NCBI RefSeq assembly: GCF_001613065.1
Contig: NZ_BDBQ01000016.1
Coordinates: 1-44,151, forward strand
Direction of reading: 5' to 3'
DNA: 44,151 nucleotides
Origin: Nocardia miyunensis NBRC 108239
GTDB lineage: Bacteria > Actinomycetota > Actinomycetes > Mycobacteriales > Mycobacteriaceae
The position numbers and the translations under genes are program-made. Each line of letters starts with the position of its first letter. Positions within the stretch are counted from its first letter, which is position 1. A model generated the notes under the pieces. The model had not been told where the DNA came from, searched no databases, and worked only from the letters and a program-made list of their open reading frames with translations. Shown piece by piece: positions 29,488 to 38,184 of the stretch.

Positions 29488-29721
29488 GTCCGCCGCGTCG
29501 TTCCCGCCGCGGGCCGCTCGGGCCGAGGGGTGTGCGGTGGGGTAGTGTTCGCCCGACCCCGGGGACGGCCGCCCGGTCGCGACGGCGTCGGCGTCGGTAA
29601 GGGTGCTCGAAGCGACCGCAGTGGGCGGTAACGGCGAGCTGATGGCAGACTGGGGTACTACGCTGGCAGTTCGGCGTCCGCCGGACCGCTTCCACCGACA
29701 GACCTAGGACCGACGACAACG
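29488..29721 (+). other. Gene-free gap between monooxygenase and yajC
   Basis: No gene was found in these 234 bp. The last part should carry the yajC promoter; TACGCT at 29659-29664 is a possible -10, but no good -35 lies 17 bp before it. CTAGGA at 29704-29709 may serve as the yajC ribosome site. Confidence 0.4.
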
Positions 29722-30138
29722 ATGGCGCAACTGCTGTTTCCCCTGCTGCTGGTAGCCCTGCTGGTGCCGATGTTCCTCGGCGTCCGCCGTCAGAAGCGCG
29801 AGGCCGCCAACACTACCTCCATGCAGGAGAACCTGAAGGTCGGCGATCGGGTCACCACCACTTCGGGCCTGTACGGCACCGTGGTCGATCTCGACGAGAC
29901 GACCATCGACCTCGAGATCGCCGAGGACGTCGTGACCACCTGGCTGCGCGCCGCGGTGCGCGAGGTGCGTGCCGACGACGCCTCGGAGGCGGCCGAGGCC
30001 GAGTCGCACGACTCCGAAGTCGAGGCGGCCGAGCCGCAGGACTCCGCGACCGAGGCCCAGGCCCCGCACAGCGCGGTCAACGGCTCCGCCGTGGAGGAGT
30101 CCGCCGAGGACACCAACACCCGGCTGACCAAGGAATGA
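29722..30138 (+). CDS. yajC: Preprotein translocase subunit YajC
   Basis: YajC is the small membrane subunit that joins SecD and SecF in the accessory complex of the Sec translocon. The 138-residue product has one N-terminal helix (LLFPLLLVALLVPMFLGV), the RRQKRE stop-transfer cluster, and the compact domain with LKVGDRVTTTSGLYGTVVDLDETTIDLEIA, which is the family signature. The C-terminal 50 residues are acidic, Ala/Glu/Ser-rich and probably disordered, longer than in E. coli YajC but common in actinobacteria. It stands directly before secD and secF, as in M. tuberculosis. Confidence 0.95.
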   Translation: MAQLLFPLLLVALLVPMFLGVRRQKREAANTTSMQENLKVGDRVTTTSGLYGTVVDLDETTIDLEIAEDVVTTWLRAAVREVRADDASEAAEAESHDSEVEAAEPQDSATEAQAPHSAVNGSAVEESAEDTNTRLTKE

Positions 30139-30150
30139 CCCACCCGCGTC

Positions 30151-30179
30151 GTCGCCCGGCCGCACCGGCCGTGTGCGAC
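30151..30179 (+). other. Hairpin in the yajC-secD gap
   Basis: GTCGC (30151-30155) pairs with GCGAC (30175-30179), and inside it GGCCG pairs with CGGCC around CAC. It may partly attenuate or process the yajC-secDF message. The 136-bp gap holds no other feature apart from the secD ribosome site AGGAGATA (30261-30268). Confidence 0.35.
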
Positions 30180-30274
30180 GGCGCTGCGGCGTGTCCGCAG
30201 TCGATCGCTCGACCGGCATCCGCCTGCCCACCCTGTCCACTGTCCGGCCCAACACCGTCCAGGAGATAAGAACT

Positions 30275-32134
30275 GTGCCACCTTCCAAGGGAACGGGGCA
30301 TCCGCTGCGGTTGCTCGGCGTCTATGCGCTGCTGCTGATCGTGATCTACGGCCTGGTGTTCTTCACCGATGCGAAGACCGCGGCGGCCAAGCTCGGCATC
30401 GACCTGCAGGGCGGTACCCGCGTGACGCTCAGCGCGCGCACGCCGGACGGCAGCAAGCCGAGTCAGGACAGCCTCAAGCAGGCCCAGCAGATCATCGAGT
30501 CCCGGGTGAACGGCCTCGGCGTCGCCGGGTCGGAGGTCGTCATCGACGGTGACAACCTGGTGATCACGGTGCCCGGGCAGAACGGTCAGCAGGCCAAGTC
30601 ACTGGCCACCACCGCCAAGCTCTACATCCGCCCGGTTCTGCAATCCGGTCAGCAGAGCGGCGCGGGCGGTCTGCCGGGCGGACCGACCGGCAATGTCACT
30701 CCAGGTCTGCCGGGCGGCCTGATGCCGCCGGGCACCAGCCAGCAGCCGGGCAACGCCACCCCCGCGCCCGCCCCGGGCGCGCAGAAGCCCAGCGCGCTGG
30801 CGCCGGGCAGCCAGAAGCCCGCCACGGCCAACCACGCCACGCAGAACCGCGTGTTCCCGGCGGACTATCAGGTGCCGCGGGCACAGGACCTGAGCCACCA
30901 GCAGGCCCCGACCACACCGCCCACCACGCCGAAGAAGCCCACGCCCTCGGCGACGCCGAAGCCCGGTGCATCGACAACGCCGACGCCCGCCACTCCCGCT
31001 CCGGCGAATACGCTCAGCCCGGCCGAGCAGACCAAGAAGGCCATCGCCGAGGCCAAGGCCATCCGCCAGAGCACCAATCAGCAGATTCAGCAGTACGCGC
31101 TGGCGACCCTGGATTGCAGCAAGCCCGATCCGCTGGCCGGTAACGACGACCCGAATCTGCCGCTGGTCACCTGTGCGACCGACGGCACCGGCACCTACCT
31201 GCTGGACAAGAGCCATATCGACGGCCAGGACATCAAGGACGCCAGCGCCTCGTACAACCAGCAGCAGTCACAGTGGTCGGTGGATGTGACCTTCAAGCAC
31301 TCCGATCCGTGGGCCAAGCTCACCGGTGACTACGTGAACCAGCAGATCGCGTTCGTGCTCGACTCGAAGGTCGTCAGCGCCCCGGTGGTGCAGCAGGGTC
31401 CGCAGCAAGGCGGCAACACCTCGATCACCGGACACTTCAACGCCACCACCGCCAAGGATCTGGCCAACCAGCTCAAGTACGGTTCGCTGCCGCTGTCCTT
31501 CGCCACCTCCGAGGCCGAGACGGTCTCCGCGACGCTTGGCCTGTCCTCGCTGCACGCGGGCCTGATCGCCGGTGCGATCGGTCTGATCGCGGTGCTGCTG
31601 TACTGCCTGCTCTACTACCGGATGCTCGGCTTCCTCGCCGGATTCTCGCTCGTCGCTTCGGGTTTCGCGGTGTACGGGATCATCGTGCTGCTGGGCCGGT
31701 GGATCAATTTCACCCTGGACCTGGCCGGTATCGCCGGTCTGATCATCGGTATCGGTATGACCGCGGACTCGTTCGTGGTGTTCTTCGAACGCATCAAGGA
31801 CGAGATGCGCGAGGGCCGGAGTTTCCGTTCGGCGGTGCCGCGCGGCTGGGCGCGAGCCCAGCGCACCAACCTGTCGGGTAAGACGGTCAGCCTGATCGCC
31901 TCGGCGGTGCTGTACATCCTGGCCGCGGGGCAGGTGAAGGGCTTCGCCTTCACTCTCGGCCTGACCACCGTGCTCGACGTCATCGTGCTCTACCTGGTCA
32001 CCTCGCCGCTGATGATGCTGGCCTCGCGCTCGCCGTTCTGGGCCAAGCCCTCGGTGAACGGCCTGGGCGCGGTGGCGCAGTACGCCCGTGAACGCAAGGC
32101 CGCCGCCGGCGTTCCGGCCGGCAAGGAGGCGTGA
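30275..32134 (+). CDS. secD: Protein translocase subunit SecD
   Basis: SecD is an RND-family membrane protein that uses the proton gradient to pull secreted proteins off the Sec channel. The 619-residue product has a first helix (LLGVYALLLIVIYGLVFF), the signature LGIDLQGGTRV, and the periplasmic P1 domain. Five more helices follow from about residue 430, with the family motif AGLIIGIGMTADSFVVFFERIKDEM. An unusual Pro/Ala/Thr/Gly-rich segment (about 130-250, with PGGLMPPGTSQQPG and repeated TPTPATPAPA-like runs) is inserted in P1; actinobacterial SecDs often carry such linkers. The GTG at 30275 is chosen since AGGAGATA sits six bases before it. The stop overlaps secF. Confidence 0.96.
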   Translation: MPPSKGTGHPLRLLGVYALLLIVIYGLVFFTDAKTAAAKLGIDLQGGTRVTLSARTPDGSKPSQDSLKQAQQIIESRVNGLGVAGSEVVIDGDNLVITVPGQNGQQAKSLATTAKLYIRPVLQSGQQSGAGGLPGGPTGNVTPGLPGGLMPPGTSQQPGNATPAPAPGAQKPSALAPGSQKPATANHATQNRVFPADYQVPRAQDLSHQQAPTTPPTTPKKPTPSATPKPGASTTPTPATPAPANTLSPAEQTKKAIAEAKAIRQSTNQQIQQYALATLDCSKPDPLAGNDDPNLPLVTCATDGTGTYLLDKSHIDGQDIKDASASYNQQQSQWSVDVTFKHSDPWAKLTGDYVNQQIAFVLDSKVVSAPVVQQGPQQGGNTSITGHFNATTAKDLANQLKYGSLPLSFATSEAETVSATLGLSSLHAGLIAGAIGLIAVLLYCLLYYRMLGFLAGFSLVASGFAVYGIIVLLGRWINFTLDLAGIAGLIIGIGMTADSFVVFFERIKDEMREGRSFRSAVPRGWARAQRTNLSGKTVSLIASAVLYILAAGQVKGFAFTLGLTTVLDVIVLYLVTSPLMMLASRSPFWAKPSVNGLGAVAQYARERKAAAGVPAGKEA

Positions 32135-33345
32135 TGAGCAACCCGAGTTCCGTCATGGAGACCGACACCGTGAACGATCAGGCCGCTGCCGCCGCCCCCC
32201 AGCACGGATTCTTCGAACGGCTGTACACCGGCACCGGCGGATTCCGGATCGTCGGGCGACGCCGGATGTACTACGTCGTGGCCTTGGTGCTGATCGTGAT
32301 CGCGCTGGGAAGTATCGGACTGCGCGGGTTCACCCTCGGCATCGACTTCGCCGGTGGCACCCGGATCCAGCTGCCCGCCGTCGCGGGGACGACCACCTCG
32401 CAGGTCTCCGACACCTACGCCCGGGCGCTCGGGCACGCTCCGGTGACGGTGCAGAAGGTCGGCTCGGGCGCCGCGTCCTCGTACGAGATCCGTTCGGACA
32501 CACTGGATGCCGCGCAGCAGGACAAGGTGCAGAGCGCGCTGTTCGACGCGTTCCACCCGAAGGATACGACCGGCACGGTGAGCCGCAACGCGATCAGCAT
32601 CGCGGAGATCAGCTCCACCTGGGGCGGTCAGGTCACCCGCAAGGCGCTCATCGCGCTGGGCGTGTTCGTGCTGCTGACGATGATCTACATCGCGATCCGG
32701 TTTGAGCGCGACATGTCCATCGCCGCGATCGCCTCGCTGTTCTTCAACCTGATCGTGACCGCGGGCATCTACTCCATCGTGGGGTTCGAGGTGACCCCGG
32801 CCGCGGTGATCGGCCTGCTGACCATCCTGGGATATGTGCTCTACGACAACGTCGTCGTCTTCGACAAGGTCGAGGAGAACACCCGCGGCGTGCTGCACCG
32901 CACCAACCGCACCTACGCGGAATTCGCCAACCTCGCGGCCAACCAGACGCTGATGCGTTCGATCAACACCACCATCATCGGCATCCTGCCGATCATCGGC
33001 ATGCTGGTCATCGCGGTGTGGCTGCTGGGCGTCGGCACGCTGAAGGATCTGGCGCTGGTGCAGCTGGTCGGCATGATCGTCGGCGCGTACTCCTCGATCT
33101 TCTTCGCCGTGCCGCTGCTGGTCTCGATCAAGGAACGCTGGGGGCCCGTGGCCGCGCACACGAAGAAGGTGCTGAACAAACGCGCCGGCCGGGGCAGGAC
33201 CATCGCCGACGACGCGGCTCCGCGTCGGGCGGCGACCCCGGACGGTGCCCCCCGTCGCCGCGAACCGGTGCGCGATGCGCCCCGGTCCGCCGCACCCAGG
33301 CCGGGCGCCCGGCCGACCGGAAAGCGGCACAAGAACAGGCACTGA
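32134..33345 (+). CDS. secF: Protein translocase subunit SecF
   Basis: SecF is the partner of SecD in the translocation motor. The 403-residue product has the family signature FTLGIDFAGGTRIQL after the first helix, a short periplasmic domain, and five C-terminal helices with the motif ILGYVLYDNVVVFDKVEENTR. The last 60 residues are basic and Pro/Arg/Ala-rich (RAGRGRTIADDAAPRR..., ending TGKRHKNRH), probably cytoplasmic. ATG 32134 overlaps the secD stop (TGATG), with AAGGAGG at 32123-32129. GTG 32131 and a later GTG at 32170 are possible but less well placed. Confidence 0.95.
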   Translation: MSNPSSVMETDTVNDQAAAAAPQHGFFERLYTGTGGFRIVGRRRMYYVVALVLIVIALGSIGLRGFTLGIDFAGGTRIQLPAVAGTTTSQVSDTYARALGHAPVTVQKVGSGAASSYEIRSDTLDAAQQDKVQSALFDAFHPKDTTGTVSRNAISIAEISSTWGGQVTRKALIALGVFVLLTMIYIAIRFERDMSIAAIASLFFNLIVTAGIYSIVGFEVTPAAVIGLLTILGYVLYDNVVVFDKVEENTRGVLHRTNRTYAEFANLAANQTLMRSINTTIIGILPIIGMLVIAVWLLGVGTLKDLALVQLVGMIVGAYSSIFFAVPLLVSIKERWGPVAAHTKKVLNKRAGRGRTIADDAAPRRAATPDGAPRRREPVRDAPRSAAPRPGARPTGKRHKNRH

Positions 33346-33397
33346 TCATGCGGGCGCTGCCCTGCCGCGGACGCGGCCAATTCAGCGGAGGAAGAGC

Positions 33398-33441
33398 TTG
33401 CGTAACGACGGAGGGCAGCGTGCGTAACCACGGAGAGCTCG
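33398..33441 (+). repeat. 22-bp imperfect direct repeat at the start of the lipoprotein gene
   Basis: TTGCGTAACGACGGAGGGCAGC (two copies in tandem, the second differing at six positions, first half nearly identical) covers 33398-33419 and 33420-33441. The second copy begins with the GTG used as start; the first begins with an out-of-frame TTG. The first copy also supplies the ribosome site GGAGGG (33410-33415). Confidence 0.6.
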
Positions 33442-35159
33442 GCGCGCGTCATCGGTGGATATTGCGGTCGATCGGTGTGCTGACGGCGGGCGTGCTCGCC
33501 GGTGGCGCTCTGGCCGGATGTTCGGCGAAGAATCAGGTTCCGTCCATCGGCTATGCCGTGGACGCGGTACCGCTGAGCTACAACGGCGGCAGCACGCTGG
33601 GCGCGAACGGCGGTGCGGCAGCGGTGTTCTCGCGAGTGCTGACCGGATTCTTCTACACCGGCCCGGACGGTCAGCCGGTCGCGGACACCGACTACGGCAC
33701 GGCCAAGCAGGTGCCGGGTGACGTGCAGACCATCCAGTACCGGCTCGATCCGGACGGCGTGTACTCCGACGGGGTGCCCACCTCCTGTGACGATCTGGTG
33801 CTGGAGTGGGCCGCGCGCAGCGGCCGATTCACCAAGGCGGGGGCCGGCGGCGGCCAGGTGCCGATGTTCGACGCGGCCTCCACCGCGGGCTACCGCGATA
33901 TCGAGAAGGTCGAGTGTCAGCCCGGTTCCAAGGACGCGACGGTGGTCTTCCGTCCGGGACGGCACTTCCTGTCCTGGCAGACCCTGTTCGACGCCGCGGA
34001 TCTGATGCCCGCGCACATCGTCGCGCAGTCCGCGGGAGTGCCGAATGTGGTCTCCGCGGTGCAGACCGCCGATCCCGCCATGATGGGCAAACTGGCCGAG
34101 TTCTGGAACACCGGCTGGAATCTCCAGTCCGGCAAGGTCGACACCAAACTCTTCCCGTCCTCGGGGCCGTACCGAATCGAATCGTACAGCGACAGTGACG
34201 GCTTGGTCCTGGTCAAGAACGAGAAGTGGTGGGGTCTGCCGCCTCGGACGCCGCGAATCGTGGTGTGGCCCAAGAACACCGACCTGAAGCAGAAGGTGTC
34301 GGACAAGGCGGTCGGTGTCGTCGACATCGGCGCGGGGTCGGTGAAGGATCTGGATCTGAGCGGCTTCTCGGTGAATCAGGTGCCCGGTCGCGGCGCGGAG
34401 CAACTGGCGCTGTCCACGACGGGCGTCTTCGCCTCGCCCGACGCGCGCCGCGCCTTCGCGCTGTGCGTGCCGCGTAAGGCGTTGTTCGACAAGCTGGGGC
34501 ATCCCGGCTTCGACCAGAAGTCGGGCCTGGGCTCGGGCCCGTTGAATTCCCGTACGACACAGGCGGATTCGCTGTACTACACGCCGAGCACCGGCGCGGC
34601 GGGCAAGTACAACGGCGGCGACGCCGGCGGGGCGCAGCAGGTGCTGACCTCCGCCGGGGTGAACAACCCGACCGTGCGAATCGGGTACCGCGCACCCGAC
34701 GATCGGCGGGCACAGACCGTCGCGATGATCACCGCCGCGTGTCGCGCGGCCGGGATCACCGTGGTGGACGCGGGATCGCCGACCTTCGTGCCGACCCAGC
34801 TCGGCTCCGGCGCGGACGCGGTGCTGGGCGGTACCGCCGGTGCGCCCGGTCCGGCCGGATCGCTGTCCGGTATCGCCGCCGCCGCGTCGCTGTACACCGG
34901 TCAGGGCCTGAATTTCGGTCACTACGGCAACGGTCGCTACGATGCCATCACCGATCAGCTTGCGGCGGACGACGATTCGACCAACGTGCTCGACCTGAAC
35001 ACCGAGGCCGAGAATCTGCTGTGGAGCGAGATGCCGACGATTCCGCTGTTCGACACACCGCGGACGATCGCGTTCGGCAACGGTATGCAGAGCGGAATCG
35101 TGAACCCCACCGAGGCTGGTGCGGGGTGGAATATGGATCGCTGGGTATTGCGGCGGTGA
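33420..35159 (+). CDS. ABC transporter substrate-binding lipoprotein, peptide-binding (SBP_bac_5) family
   Basis: The 579-residue product matches the place and size of M. tuberculosis Rv2585c. It has a lipoprotein signal: a basic start, the hydrophobic core IGVLTAGVLAGGALAG, and a lipobox LAGC with the acylated cysteine at residue 34. The mature part shows the family-5 solute-binding layout: a first domain with YRLDPDGVYSDGVPTSCDDLVLEW, a PHIVAQ-like strand, SSGPYRIESYSDSDGLVLVKNEKWWG, and a C-terminal SEMPTIPLFDTPRTIAFG. No permease or ATPase lies nearby, as is also true in M. tuberculosis, so its transport partner is unknown. The GTG at 33420 gives the best signal peptide; ATG 33348 would add 24 residues before it. 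Confidence 0.88.
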   Translation: MRNHGELGARHRWILRSIGVLTAGVLAGGALAGCSAKNQVPSIGYAVDAVPLSYNGGSTLGANGGAAAVFSRVLTGFFYTGPDGQPVADTDYGTAKQVPGDVQTIQYRLDPDGVYSDGVPTSCDDLVLEWAARSGRFTKAGAGGGQVPMFDAASTAGYRDIEKVECQPGSKDATVVFRPGRHFLSWQTLFDAADLMPAHIVAQSAGVPNVVSAVQTADPAMMGKLAEFWNTGWNLQSGKVDTKLFPSSGPYRIESYSDSDGLVLVKNEKWWGLPPRTPRIVVWPKNTDLKQKVSDKAVGVVDIGAGSVKDLDLSGFSVNQVPGRGAEQLALSTTGVFASPDARRAFALCVPRKALFDKLGHPGFDQKSGLGSGPLNSRTTQADSLYYTPSTGAAGKYNGGDAGGAQQVLTSAGVNNPTVRIGYRAPDDRRAQTVAMITAACRAAGITVVDAGSPTFVPTQLGSGADAVLGGTAGAPGPAGSLSGIAAAASLYTGQGLNFGHYGNGRYDAITDQLAADDDSTNVLDLNTEAENLLWSEMPTIPLFDTPRTIAFGNGMQSGIVNPTEAGAGWNMDRWVLRR

Positions 35160-35219
35160 GCGTCGCCGGTGTCGGCGCGGCCCCGGGTACCGGGCGTTGG
35201 ATGAGTGGAGTGGGTGCGG

Positions 35220-35792
35220 ATGAGTAAACACGGTATGACCGAGTCGGCCGACGCCGTGGGGGAGCGCGTCGCGCGGGCCGCCGAGGCGGTGCAGCGGCTG
35301 ACCCGCTGGCATGACGACTTCCCTACTCCCGGTGTGCGTTTCGCCGATCTGACACCCGTGTTCGCCGACGCCGAGGGATTCCACGCGGTGATCGACTGCC
35401 TGGGTGCGTGCGCGCCGGACGCGGATCTGGTGGCCGGGGTGGACGCGCGCGGTTTCCTGCTCGGCGCGGGTGTCGCGGCCACACTGGGCACCGGCGTCGT
35501 CGCGGTCCGCAAGGCCGGTAAGCTCCCGCCGCCGGTGCTCTCGCGCGAGTACACCCTCGAATACGGTTCGGCCGCACTGGAAATCCCCGCCGACGGCATC
35601 GATCTGCAGGGTCGCAAGGTGCTGTTGCTGGACGACGTACTGGCCACCGGCGGTACCCTCGCCGCGGCGGCGGGCCTGTTCGCGTCGGCCGGTGCGCAGG
35701 TGGTGGCCGCGGCGGTGGTACTCGAACTGGGCCTTCTGGACGGCCGGTCGCGCCAGGGTGATTATCCGCTGACTTCGATTGTGCGCCTGTAG
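35220..35792 (+). CDS. apt: Adenine phosphoribosyltransferase
   Basis: Apt converts adenine and PRPP to AMP in purine salvage. The 190-residue product has the type I phosphoribosyltransferase fold. The PRPP loop is VLLLDDVLATGGTLAAAA (about residues 138-155), the N-terminal hood reads WHDDFPTPGVRFADLTPVFAD, and the flexible loop includes RKAGKLPPPVLSREYTLEYG. All are standard for bacterial Apt. The order lipoprotein-apt-(spacer)-rel mirrors Rv2585c-Rv2584c-Rv2583c. ATG 35220 is chosen; ATG 35235 is also possible. Confidence 0.95.
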   Translation: MSKHGMTESADAVGERVARAAEAVQRLTRWHDDFPTPGVRFADLTPVFADAEGFHAVIDCLGACAPDADLVAGVDARGFLLGAGVAATLGTGVVAVRKAGKLPPPVLSREYTLEYGSAALEIPADGIDLQGRKVLLLDDVLATGGTLAAAAGLFASAGAQVVAAAVVLELGLLDGRSRQGDYPLTSIVRL

Positions 35793-35807
35793 ATTCCCGG
35801 GTTGCGG

Positions 35808-35836
35808 TTGTGGGTCGCGGAGTGGGTCGATACACT
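35808..35836 (+). promoter_or_regulatory. Candidate promoter for the small secreted protein gene
   Basis: TTGTGG (35808-35813) and TACACT (35831-35836) are separated by 17 bp, fitting a sigma-A-type -35/-10 pair. They lie about 94 bp before the ATG at 35930 and just past the apt stop. Confidence 0.45.
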
Positions 35837-35929
35837 CGTGCGCGCGGCGGCGCGGAGCGGAGCCGTACGTCCGGCCCATCCCGGTCGGACTCCATCGAGG
35901 CACAGAGATTCGGATCCACAACAGGACTC

Positions 35930-36340
35930 ATGAGCCGAGCGCAGAACACCAGAATCAGCATCGCCGCCGTGGGCGCGGTGGGAGTAGTCTTCGCCGTCGG
36001 TGCGGCGACCGCCTCGGCCTCGCCGTCGGTCGACGTGCACGGCGGGAACACCATCACCGCGCGGGTGTCGGGCGAGAAGCCGGGGCAGTCCTGCCGGATC
36101 GCCGCCACGGGTATCGAGATGCCCTGGCGGACGGTGAACAGCGACGGCACGGTTAGCCTGGACAGCGGGCCGGTGCGGCACGGGCGTCACGAAGCGCGCG
36201 TGGTCTGCGAGAATCCGCGGGCCGGGGTGTCCTCGGCGTACACCGTCGGGCATGAGCAGGACGTGTTCACCGGGCAGTGGGCGCCGGCTTTCGAATTCCT
36301 CCAGCACCACAGGCTCGACTTCCTGACCCCGCGCGAGTAG
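35930..36340 (+). CDS. Small secreted protein of unknown function
   Basis: The 136-residue product has a clear signal peptide (MSRAQNTRISIAAVGAVGVV, core continuing FAVGAATASA, cleavage near ASA-SP at about residue 31). The mature part of about 105 residues has two cysteines (QSCRIA and VVCENP) that may form a disulfide, and beta-strand-like runs (NTITARVSGEKPG, TVSLDSGPVRHGRHEARVVC), resembling an immunoglobulin-like fold. No family is recognized with confidence. ATG 35930 is chosen because it precedes the signal peptide and has AGGA upstream; the longer open frame adds an Arg-rich stretch that looks non-coding. Confidence 0.7.
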   Translation: MSRAQNTRISIAAVGAVGVVFAVGAATASASPSVDVHGGNTITARVSGEKPGQSCRIAATGIEMPWRTVNSDGTVSLDSGPVRHGRHEARVVCENPRAGVSSAYTVGHEQDVFTGQWAPAFEFLQHHRLDFLTPRE

Positions 36341-36456
36341 AGACCCACGCCGCATCGATCGGTGTGTCGGGCGCTGAAACCGTTGGGCCCCTTGATATGT
36401 CGAATTCACCTCGATCCGTGTGGTGATAGCCGGCATCGCCGCGTGCGAAGAATTCA

Positions 36457-36597
36457 TTGCGTGAACCCATCCGCTCGGCTAATGTGATCGAGTCTCATTC
36501 CCGTTGATCGGAGTCGTGCCGTTGCTCTTCTGAGGTAGCCGTCGAGTGGCCCGCATCCCGCGCGCCGCATTCTCGCGACCTCTGCAGGAGTGTGCAC
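36457..36597 (+). promoter_or_regulatory. Candidate promoter and leader of the ABC-F gene
   Basis: TTGCGT (36457-36462) and TAATGT (36480-36485) are 17 bp apart, with an AT-rich AGAATTCAT directly upstream of the -35. The leader of about 105 nt holds a tiny frame (GTG CCG TTG CTC TTC TGA, 36516-36533, or nine codons from TTG 36504). GAGGT (36532-36536) is complementary to ACCTC (36578-36582), just before the ribosome site AGGAG (36586-36590). This could be an attenuation leader, as known for other ABC-F resistance genes. The part 36341-36456 shows nothing clear. Confidence 0.4.
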
Positions 36598-38184
36598 ATG
36601 TCTACCTCTGTTTCGCTGTCCGATCTCACCTTCTCCTGGCCCGATGGCACCCCGGTCTTCGACGGCCTGGACGCCGTACTCGGGCCCGGTCACCTCGGAC
36701 TGGTCGGCAGTAACGGCGTCGGGAAGTCCACCCTGTTCCGGTTGATCGCCGGTGAGCTGCGACCCGCGCGCGGGTCCATCACCGTCGGCGGCAGCCTCGG
36801 ATATCTGCGCCAGGATCTCGGCCTCGCCGCGGGTCGGCGCGTGGACGAGGTGCTCGGTATCGACCGGGTGCGGCGAGCGCTGCACCGGATCGAATCGGGG
36901 GAAGGGACCGAGGCGGACTTCGACGTCGTCGGCGGTCGCTGGGACGTCGAGGAATCCGCGATCGCCCTGCTGGGCCGTCTCGGCCTGGACTACCTGGCCG
37001 GGGACGTGTGCCGGCTGGACCGCCGCCTGGACACGCTGTCGGGCGGAGAGACGATCCTGCTCGGCTTGATCGCCGAACTGTTGCCCGAACCGGACGTCCT
37101 GCTGCTCGACGAACCCACCAACAATCTGGATCTGCATGCGCGACAACGACTCTACGAGGTCGTCGAGCAGTTCTCCGGCACCGTGCTGATCGTCAGCCAC
37201 GATCGTGAACTGCTCAATCGCATGGGCGTCATCGCCGAGCTGCGGCACGGCGAGATCCGTTCGTTCGGCGGGAATTTCGCCGTCTACGAGGAGATCATCG
37301 AGGCCGAGCAGGAGGCCGCGCGTGCCGCGATTCGCGACGCGCGCAGCGATGTTCGCAAACAGTCGCGCGAACTGGTGGAGGCGCGGATCAAACTGGATCG
37401 CCGCCAGCGGTACGGGCAGAAGATGTTCGAGCAGAAGCGCGAGCCGAAAATCGTTATGGGCGAACGTAAACGGCAGGCCCAGGTCTCCGCGGGCAAGTTG
37501 CGCAACAACCACATCGCGAAGGTGGAGCAGGCGCGGCAGACCCTGGACCGGGCCGGCGAGAAGTTGCGTGACGATCGGGAGATCCGGGTGGATCTGCCCG
37601 GAACGCGGTTGTATCCGGGACAGGACGTCATCGAGCTGGACGCGGTGCGCCTGGCCAACGGTCCGGTGGTCACCCTGCGGGTGAACGGCCCGGAGCGGAT
37701 CGCGCTGACCGGACGCAATGGCGCGGGTAAGACCACGCTGCTGCGCCGCATCGCCGCGGAGCCGCCGAAGGTGCCGTGGCGGATGCTGCCGCAGCGTCTG
37801 GATGTGTTCGACGAGCGGCGGTCGGTGTTCGAGAACGTCTCGGCCGCAACGCCGCACGCGACCGCCGAGCGGGTCCGCGCCCAGCTGGCCCGCTTCCTGT
37901 TCCGCGGCGCGGACGCCGACGTCGCGGCGGGTGCGCTCTCGGGCGGGGAACGTCTGCGGGCGGCATTGGCGATGCTGCTGCTGGCCGATCCCGCACCCCG
38001 GCTGCTGCTCCTGGACGAACCGACCAACAATCTCGACCTGCCCAGCCTCGCCCATCTCACCGAGGCGCTCACCGGCTTCGAGGGGGCGCTGATGGTGGTC
38101 GGTCACGATCGTCGATTCCTCGAGGAGATCGGGGTCACCCGATGGCTGGAACTCACCGAGGAGGGACTGGTCGAGGATCCGTGA
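36598..38184 (+). CDS. ABC-F family ATPase (ribosome-associated, possible antibiotic-resistance type)
   Basis: The 528-residue product has two ABC domains in one chain and no membrane segments, the ABC-F layout. Domain 1 has Walker A GSNGVGKST (about 38-46), signature TLSGGET and Walker B LLLDEPTNNLDL. A basic interdomain linker rich in Arg/Lys/Gln follows (about 225-330, ERKRQAQVSAGKL), then domain 2 with GRNGAGKTT, LSGGERLR and LLLDEPTNNLDL. ABC-F proteins bind the ribosomal E site and either regulate translation or displace antibiotics. The sequence does not tell which. ATG 36598 is seven bases after AGGAG; the in-frame GTG 36592 is too close. In M. tuberculosis apt and rel are adjacent; this gene and the secreted-protein gene sit between them here. 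Confidence 0.9.
   Translation: MSTSVSLSDLTFSWPDGTPVFDGLDAVLGPGHLGLVGSNGVGKSTLFRLIAGELRPARGSITVGGSLGYLRQDLGLAAGRRVDEVLGIDRVRRALHRIESGEGTEADFDVVGGRWDVEESAIALLGRLGLDYLAGDVCRLDRRLDTLSGGETILLGLIAELLPEPDVLLLDEPTNNLDLHARQRLYEVVEQFSGTVLIVSHDRELLNRMGVIAELRHGEIRSFGGNFAVYEEIIEAEQEAARAAIRDARSDVRKQSRELVEARIKLDRRQRYGQKMFEQKREPKIVMGERKRQAQVSAGKLRNNHIAKVEQARQTLDRAGEKLRDDREIRVDLPGTRLYPGQDVIELDAVRLANGPVVTLRVNGPERIALTGRNGAGKTTLLRRIAAEPPKVPWRMLPQRLDVFDERRSVFENVSAATPHATAERVRAQLARFLFRGADADVAAGALSGGERLRAALAMLLLADPAPRLLLLDEPTNNLDLPSLAHLTEALTGFEGALMVVGHDRRFLEEIGVTRWLELTEEGLVEDP

Noticed and set aside
32913..35921. Minus-strand open frame of 1002 codons opposite secF, the lipoprotein gene and apt
   Set aside because: Antisense to three conserved genes, with no recognizable motif.
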